Origin: Marinifilaceae bacterium | GTDB lineage: Bacteria > Bacteroidota > Bacteroidia > Bacteroidales > Marinifilaceae | Assembly (NCBI GenBank): GCA_025210485.1 | Contig: JAOARN010000097.1 | Location: forward strand, 1-41,575 | DNA length: 41,575 bases | Reading direction: 5' to 3' | Part shown: piece after piece, positions 38,133-41,575 of the stretch | How positions within the stretch are numbered: the first letter of the stretch is position 1 | How the letters are laid out: each line of letters starts with the position of its first letter | The notes under the pieces: model-generated | Seen by the model: the letters and a program-made list of their open reading frames with translations, nothing else | Databases searched by the model: none | Told to the model about the DNA's origin: nothing | Made by a program: the position numbers and the translations under genes

Positions 38133-40289
38133 ATGATTTCTAATATAAACAAATTAATACTTGCTCTTATTTTGCTTTTTGTTTCATTCAACAGTTTGAA
38201 TGCGCAATGGAAAAGAAGAGCTAATAAAGAATTTCAACAATTCGATTATATCAAGGCTATTCGACATTATGAATCCTTAATTAAAAAAGATAGTACTGAT
38301 AAAAAGCTTATTTACAATCTAGCAGAAGCCTGCCGAAAAGTAAATAATTATGAAAAAGCTGAATTGTACTATCATAAATTTATTTCCCTTGATAGTGCGA
38401 TGAATGACAATATTGCTTACTACCACTACTCTCGTGCTCTTCAGAGTAATGGAAAATATTCGGAAGCAAAAATATGGATGGATAAGTTTCTTACTCTTAT
38501 TGATAGTGCTGAATTGAAAGGGATTGGAACCGAATTTTCTATGATAGAGAAGCAGCAGATAAACTCCATAAAAATATTTCCTCTAACGATAAATAGTCTT
38601 GAATCTGATTTTGGAGTGGCATATTACAAAGATGGCATCGTCTTCTCCTCTGCTGCACCAAACCCAAAGGCTGTTAAACGTCACAGTTGGAATGATCAAA
38701 ATTTTTTAAGATTATATTATGGTGAATTCGATGAAAAAGGAGACGTAAAAGCTAAAAAAGTATTCTCCGAAAAACTTGAAAGAAACTATCATCTTCATGA
38801 TGGTCCTGTGTGTTTTTCGCCAGATATGAACACTGTTTACATTACTCGAAATCACATATATAGAGGCGTGAGAGCAAAAAAAAATAAAAAGGGAGTGGTG
38901 AGTTTGAAATTGTATAAATCTTCTTTTAATGGTCTGAATTGGTCAGTCCCTAAACTTATGGATATAAACATGGATGAATACTCTTCAGGACAACCAAGTC
39001 TTAGTGCTGATGGACAAAAATTATATTTTGTTTCGGATAGACCAGGTGGTTATGGTGGAACTGATATTTATGTATGCCGCAAAGAAGGCGATTCGTGGTC
39101 GGAGCCTCGAAACTTGGGTGAGAGAATAAATACCTCTGATGATGAAATGATGCCATTTGTTACAGAAAATGAAATATTGTATTTTTCTTCTAAAGCACAC
39201 ACGGGTTATGGAGGATTGGATATATTTAATATTGATCTTAATAATCCAAATTCAAGAGTGGAGAATTTAGGCAAACCTATTAATAGTGAAAAGGATGATT
39301 TTGGATTGGTATTAAAAAATAGTAGAGGTTACTTTGCTTCGAACAGAACTCGTGGTGAATCTTATGATGATATATATTGTTTTGATATACATGAATTTAT
39401 CATTACAGGACAAGTACTTAATTCGAAGAATAAAGAATATATCCCAAATGCAAATCTGAAGGTTAAAAAGGGAGATGGTACTGCTGTTGTGGAATTGATA
39501 ACTGATAGTCTAGGGCGATTCAAACTTCAATTGCCTGTTAATAAAGATTATCATTTAAAGGCAAGTAAAAATAAGTTTAATCCAGGTGAAAACAATATAT
39601 TGAGCAATGAATTTGCTGGAAGATTTAGTATACATAAAGAAGTATTTTTGACTCCAAAACCTGATATTAATTTGCGAATTGATGTGGTTTATGAAGATAC
39701 AGGAAAACCTGTTGAAGATGTTAATACCAATATCGTTAATCTTTTAACAAGTGATACAACCAAGTTGTTAACAGACGCAAATGGTCATGTCGATTTTAAA
39801 ATGAATCAGGATACCGATTACGAAATCATTTATAATAAGAAAGGTATATTTCGTGCTAATGATTTTGTTACTAGTAAAGGCGCTGATGAAGATATTGAAA
39901 TTTTAAAAGAGGTGCGAAGAATGGAAATAGGAACTCGTTTTGTTTTGGAAAATATATTTTACGATTTGAATAAGTCTAATATTAGACCTGATGCTGCTTT
40001 AGAATTGGATAAATTGGTTAAATTAATGATAGAAAATCCAACTATGTCAATTGAGTTGAGTTCGCATACCGACTGCCGCGGGAGTGATTCATATAATATG
40101 CGACTTTCGGATCGTAGAGCTCATTCGGCTGTTCGGTATATAATTTCGAAAGGAGTATCCTCAAAACGACTCAGAGCAAAGGGGTATGGAGAAACTCGAC
40201 TTATAAATAAATGTGCAAACGGAGTGCCTTGTCCAGAGGAGGAACATCAGGCAAATCGAAGAACAGAGGTGGAGATTTTGAAATTATAA
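38133..40289 (+). CDS. PorE-like protein: TPR, beta-propeller, carboxypeptidase-regulatory-like and OmpA domains
   Basis: The 718-residue protein has a signal peptide ('LILALILLFVSFNSLNAQ'). Residues ~25-135 are TPR-like ('FDYIKAIRHYESLIKKDS', 'NNYEKAELYYHKFISLD'). About 160-425 form a PD40/WD40-like propeller ('LSADGQKLYFVSDRPGGYGG', 'ILYFSSKAHTGYGGLDIFNI'). About 427-590 hold carboxypeptidase-regulatory-like folds ('ITGQVLNSKNKEYIPNANL' on). The last ~120 residues are OmpA-like: 'IFYDLNKSNIRPDA', then 'SSHTDCRGSDSYNMRLSDRR', with the Asp and Arg that grip diaminopimelate, and 'QANRRTEVEI'. This order is that of Porphyromonas PorE, a T9SS-associated protein that binds peptidoglycan. A periplasmic anchor for the SprF-type protein is inferred. 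Confidence 0.85.
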   Translation: MISNINKLILALILLFVSFNSLNAQWKRRANKEFQQFDYIKAIRHYESLIKKDSTDKKLIYNLAEACRKVNNYEKAELYYHKFISLDSAMNDNIAYYHYSRALQSNGKYSEAKIWMDKFLTLIDSAELKGIGTEFSMIEKQQINSIKIFPLTINSLESDFGVAYYKDGIVFSSAAPNPKAVKRHSWNDQNFLRLYYGEFDEKGDVKAKKVFSEKLERNYHLHDGPVCFSPDMNTVYITRNHIYRGVRAKKNKKGVVSLKLYKSSFNGLNWSVPKLMDINMDEYSSGQPSLSADGQKLYFVSDRPGGYGGTDIYVCRKEGDSWSEPRNLGERINTSDDEMMPFVTENEILYFSSKAHTGYGGLDIFNIDLNNPNSRVENLGKPINSEKDDFGLVLKNSRGYFASNRTRGESYDDIYCFDIHEFIITGQVLNSKNKEYIPNANLKVKKGDGTAVVELITDSLGRFKLQLPVNKDYHLKASKNKFNPGENNILSNEFAGRFSIHKEVFLTPKPDINLRIDVVYEDTGKPVEDVNTNIVNLLTSDTTKLLTDANGHVDFKMNQDTDYEIIYNKKGIFRANDFVTSKGADEDIEILKEVRRMEIGTRFVLENIFYDLNKSNIRPDAALELDKLVKLMIENPTMSIELSSHTDCRGSDSYNMRLSDRRAHSAVRYIISKGVSSKRLRAKGYGETRLINKCANGVPCPEEEHQANRRTEVEILKL

Positions 40290-40293
40290 CATA

Positions 40294-40327
40294 AAAAGGC
40301 GCTTAAATTAGATTTTAAGCGCCTTTT
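40294..40327. terminator. Bidirectional terminator between PorE-like gene and pdxH
   Basis: AAAAGGCGCTTAAA (40294-40307) pairs perfectly with 40314-40327 over 14 bp, with a 6-nt loop and flanking A and T tracts. It starts 4 nt after the stop of the PorE-like gene and 16 nt before the pdxH stop, serving both convergent genes. Confidence 0.92.
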
Positions 40328-40343
40328 GTTTGTTTTGTAGTTG

Positions 40344-40967
40344 TCAGGGTGCAAGTCTGTCTATTTCCCATTTAAAAGCTTTTTTACGATATCTAATTCG
40401 GTCATTAAGTCTATTTGCTCTACCTTGCCAAAATTCGTATAGATCTGCTTCTACATAATAGCCGCCCCAATACTCTGGTCGTTTTAATGCATTTGTATGT
40501 TTTTTTTGGTGATGAATCATTTTTTCTTCTAAATAATTTCGGTTCGAAATAACGCTGCTTTGTTTTGATATTATTGCTGATCTTTGACTTTCTATTCCAC
40601 GTTGGCTAAAATAGTTATCCGAAATTTGAGACGAAGTTTTATAGACCTTTCCTTCTATCCTGATTTGCCTTTCGTGTTCTGACCAAAAAAACAATAGAGA
40701 GACATGGTTATTGTTTTCAAAATCAGAGGCCTTCTTACTTCCATAATTCGAAAAAAAATAAAATCCCGTTTCGTCATAGTTTTTTAGAAGAACTATTCTC
40801 GATGATACTCTTTGGTCTATCGAGACGCTTGAAACAACCATAGCATTAGCATCTGAAAGATTGTCTTCTATCGCATAGCTAAGCCATTTATCAAACAAAA
40901 CTAAAGGTTTTGAAGGGCAGTCAGTTTTTGAGAGTTTGCCAAAATTGTATTGTTTAGGTGTTTTCAT
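40344..40967 (-). CDS. pdxH: Pyridoxamine 5'-phosphate oxidase PdxH
   Basis: The protein has 207 residues, close to the usual ~215. 'DANAMVVSSVSIDQRVSSRI' and 'LLKNYDETGFYFFSNYGSKK' form the FMN-binding split-barrel. 'RQIRIEGKVYK' follows, and 'EFWQGRANRLNDRIRYR' with the final 'DRLAP' is the PNPOx signature. It oxidises pyridoxine or pyridoxamine 5'-phosphate to pyridoxal 5'-phosphate using FMN and oxygen in the cytoplasm. FMN would come from RibF, also in this window. It is monocistronic. Confidence 0.94.
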   Translation of the reverse strand: MKTPKQYNFGKLSKTDCPSKPLVLFDKWLSYAIEDNLSDANAMVVSSVSIDQRVSSRIVLLKNYDETGFYFFSNYGSKKASDFENNNHVSLLFFWSEHERQIRIEGKVYKTSSQISDNYFSQRGIESQRSAIISKQSSVISNRNYLEEKMIHHQKKHTNALKRPEYWGGYYVEADLYEFWQGRANRLNDRIRYRKKAFKWEIDRLAP

Positions 40968-41265
40968 TTTGCTTTATTTAATCTAATATAGCAGACGTTT
41001 CATAACGAAATTGGGCATAAAACTTTCTTTTTTTTGATTCTGAAGAAATAAAGCATGAAGATAATATTACAAAAATTGTCCATTGCCGTTTTTATAGTTT
41101 TGTTTAAAACTATCTTATCTAGTTTATTCGAAATTAAATTTTTATTCAAAAAAAAGTTTAATTTTTATGATTTGTATATCTGCTTTAAATTTAGAGAATT
41201 AAGGTGTCGTGACGAATTTGAATAAAAAAAGTTGTAAAAAAAAATGCAAAAATTATCAATTTAGG
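40968..41265. other. AT-rich spacer between pdxH and the tRNA-Asp array
   Basis: Together with the tRNA promoter region to 41314 this gap is 347 nt. No protein gene is visible. An 8-bp inverted repeat (41094-41101 with 41106-41113, ATAGTTTT/AAAACTAT) with a 4-nt loop is present but has no flanking T-tract. No pdxH promoter could be assigned. Confidence 0.4.
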
Positions 41266-41296
41266 CTTGTAAGTATAAAAACTTAAATTATCTTTG
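41266..41296 (+). promoter_or_regulatory. Promoter of the tRNA-Asp array
   Basis: TATCTTTG (41289-41296) matches the Bacteroidota -7 consensus TAnnTTTG exactly. CTTG (41266-41269), three of four to the -33 box TTTG, lies exactly 19 nt upstream. Transcription would start near 41303, about 12 nt before the first tRNA. Confidence 0.7.
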
Positions 41297-41314
41297 CATC
41301 GCAATTATGAAAAA

Positions 41315-41391
41315 GGTCTGGTAGTTCAGTTGGTTAGAATACATGCCTGTCACGCATGGGGTCGCGAGTTCGAGTCTCGTCCAGACCGCCA
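41315..41391 (+). tRNA. tRNA-Asp(GTC), copy 1
   Basis: The 77-nt gene includes an encoded CCA (41389-41391). The acceptor stem GGTCTGG/CCAGACC and anticodon stem CATGC/GCATG are perfect. The loop CTGTCAC gives anticodon GTC. The discriminator is G, as expected for Asp. Confidence 0.97.
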
Positions 41392-41408
41392 ACATTTTTT
41401 AATAATTG

Positions 41409-41485
41409 GGTCCGGTAGTTCAGTTGGTTAGAATACATGCCTGTCACGCATGGGGTCGCGAGTTCGAGTCTCGTCCGGACCGCCA
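41409..41485 (+). tRNA. tRNA-Asp(GTC), copy 2
   Basis: The body is identical to copy 1 except for the acceptor stem, where T-A at the fifth pair is replaced by C-G (GGTCCGG/CCGGACC). CCA is encoded at 41483-41485. It lies 17 nt after copy 1. Confidence 0.97.
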
Positions 41486-41504
41486 ACAAGTTTGATAATA
41501 TTTT

Positions 41505-41575
41505 GGTCTGGTAGTTCAGTTGGTTAGAATACATGCCTGTCACGCATGGGGTCGCGAGTTCGAGTCTCGTCCAGA
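41505..41575 (+). tRNA. tRNA-Asp(GTC), copy 3, truncated by the window end
   Basis: It has the same sequence as copy 1 up to the last base of the window. Only the last two acceptor bases, the discriminator and CCA are missing. It lies 19 nt after copy 2; the array may continue outside. Confidence 0.95.

Noticed and set aside
41334..41543. 69-codon minus-strand open frame at the right end
   Set aside because: It lies wholly over the tandem tRNA genes and is repetitive because they are.

Overview
The window is AT-rich and comes from a member of the Bacteroidota. It probably belongs to Bacteroidia, near Bacteroidales or Marinilabiliales. The evidence is a giant surface adhesin with a type IX secretion (T9SS) C-terminal signal, a PorP/SprF outer-membrane protein, a PorE-like OmpA protein, a DUF4492-cydA-cydB operon, a Bacteroidota-type short FtsL, MraY with the Bacteroidota extracytoplasmic insert, and promoter-like sites of the -33/-7 type (TTTG-N19-TAnnTTTG). 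MurE carries the DNPR motif, so the wall is expected to contain meso-diaminopimelate.

Layout. 1-694: the start of a probable ISAon1-type transposase (minus), two tandem 74/75-bp repeats and hairpins, no intact gene. 695-4051: a two-gene minus-strand operon of secreted proteins that appear to share a related N-terminal region; one carries a three-lobed ricin-type lectin domain. 4383-9123: housekeeping genes (CBS-domain protein, sodium:solute symporter, START-like protein, YciO/Sua5-like protein, RibF). 9873-18646: a compact plus-strand division and wall cluster, rsmH-ftsL-ftsI-murE-mraY-murD-ftsW. It lacks mraZ in front and stops at a strong terminator after ftsW, where murG, murC, ftsQ, ftsA and ftsZ would often follow. 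18765-21685: cytochrome bd oxidase operon (minus). 22160-23074: a small secreted protein with one degenerate cadherin-like repeat and a T9SS-like tail. 24080-40289: a giant adhesin locus followed by porP/sprF and a PorE-like gene. 40344-40967: pdxH. 41315-end: at least three tandem tRNA-Asp(GTC) genes.

The most striking observation is that the adhesin frame runs from 24080 to 37114 (4345 codons) but is split by one in-frame TAA at 27314-27316. The stop lies inside a PKD motif where the sister modules have an ordinary residue, and the reading frame is otherwise open on both sides. As read, the N-terminal piece has a signal peptide but no T9SS signal, and the C-terminal piece has the T9SS signal but no signal peptide. 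Neither would reach the cell surface as a complete adhesin unless the stop is a sequencing error, is read through, or is a recent mutation.

The three downstream surface genes form a plausible unit: adhesin, its SprF-type partner at the outer membrane, and a peptidoglycan-anchored TPR/propeller/OmpA protein. No CRISPR array, rRNA or prophage was seen.
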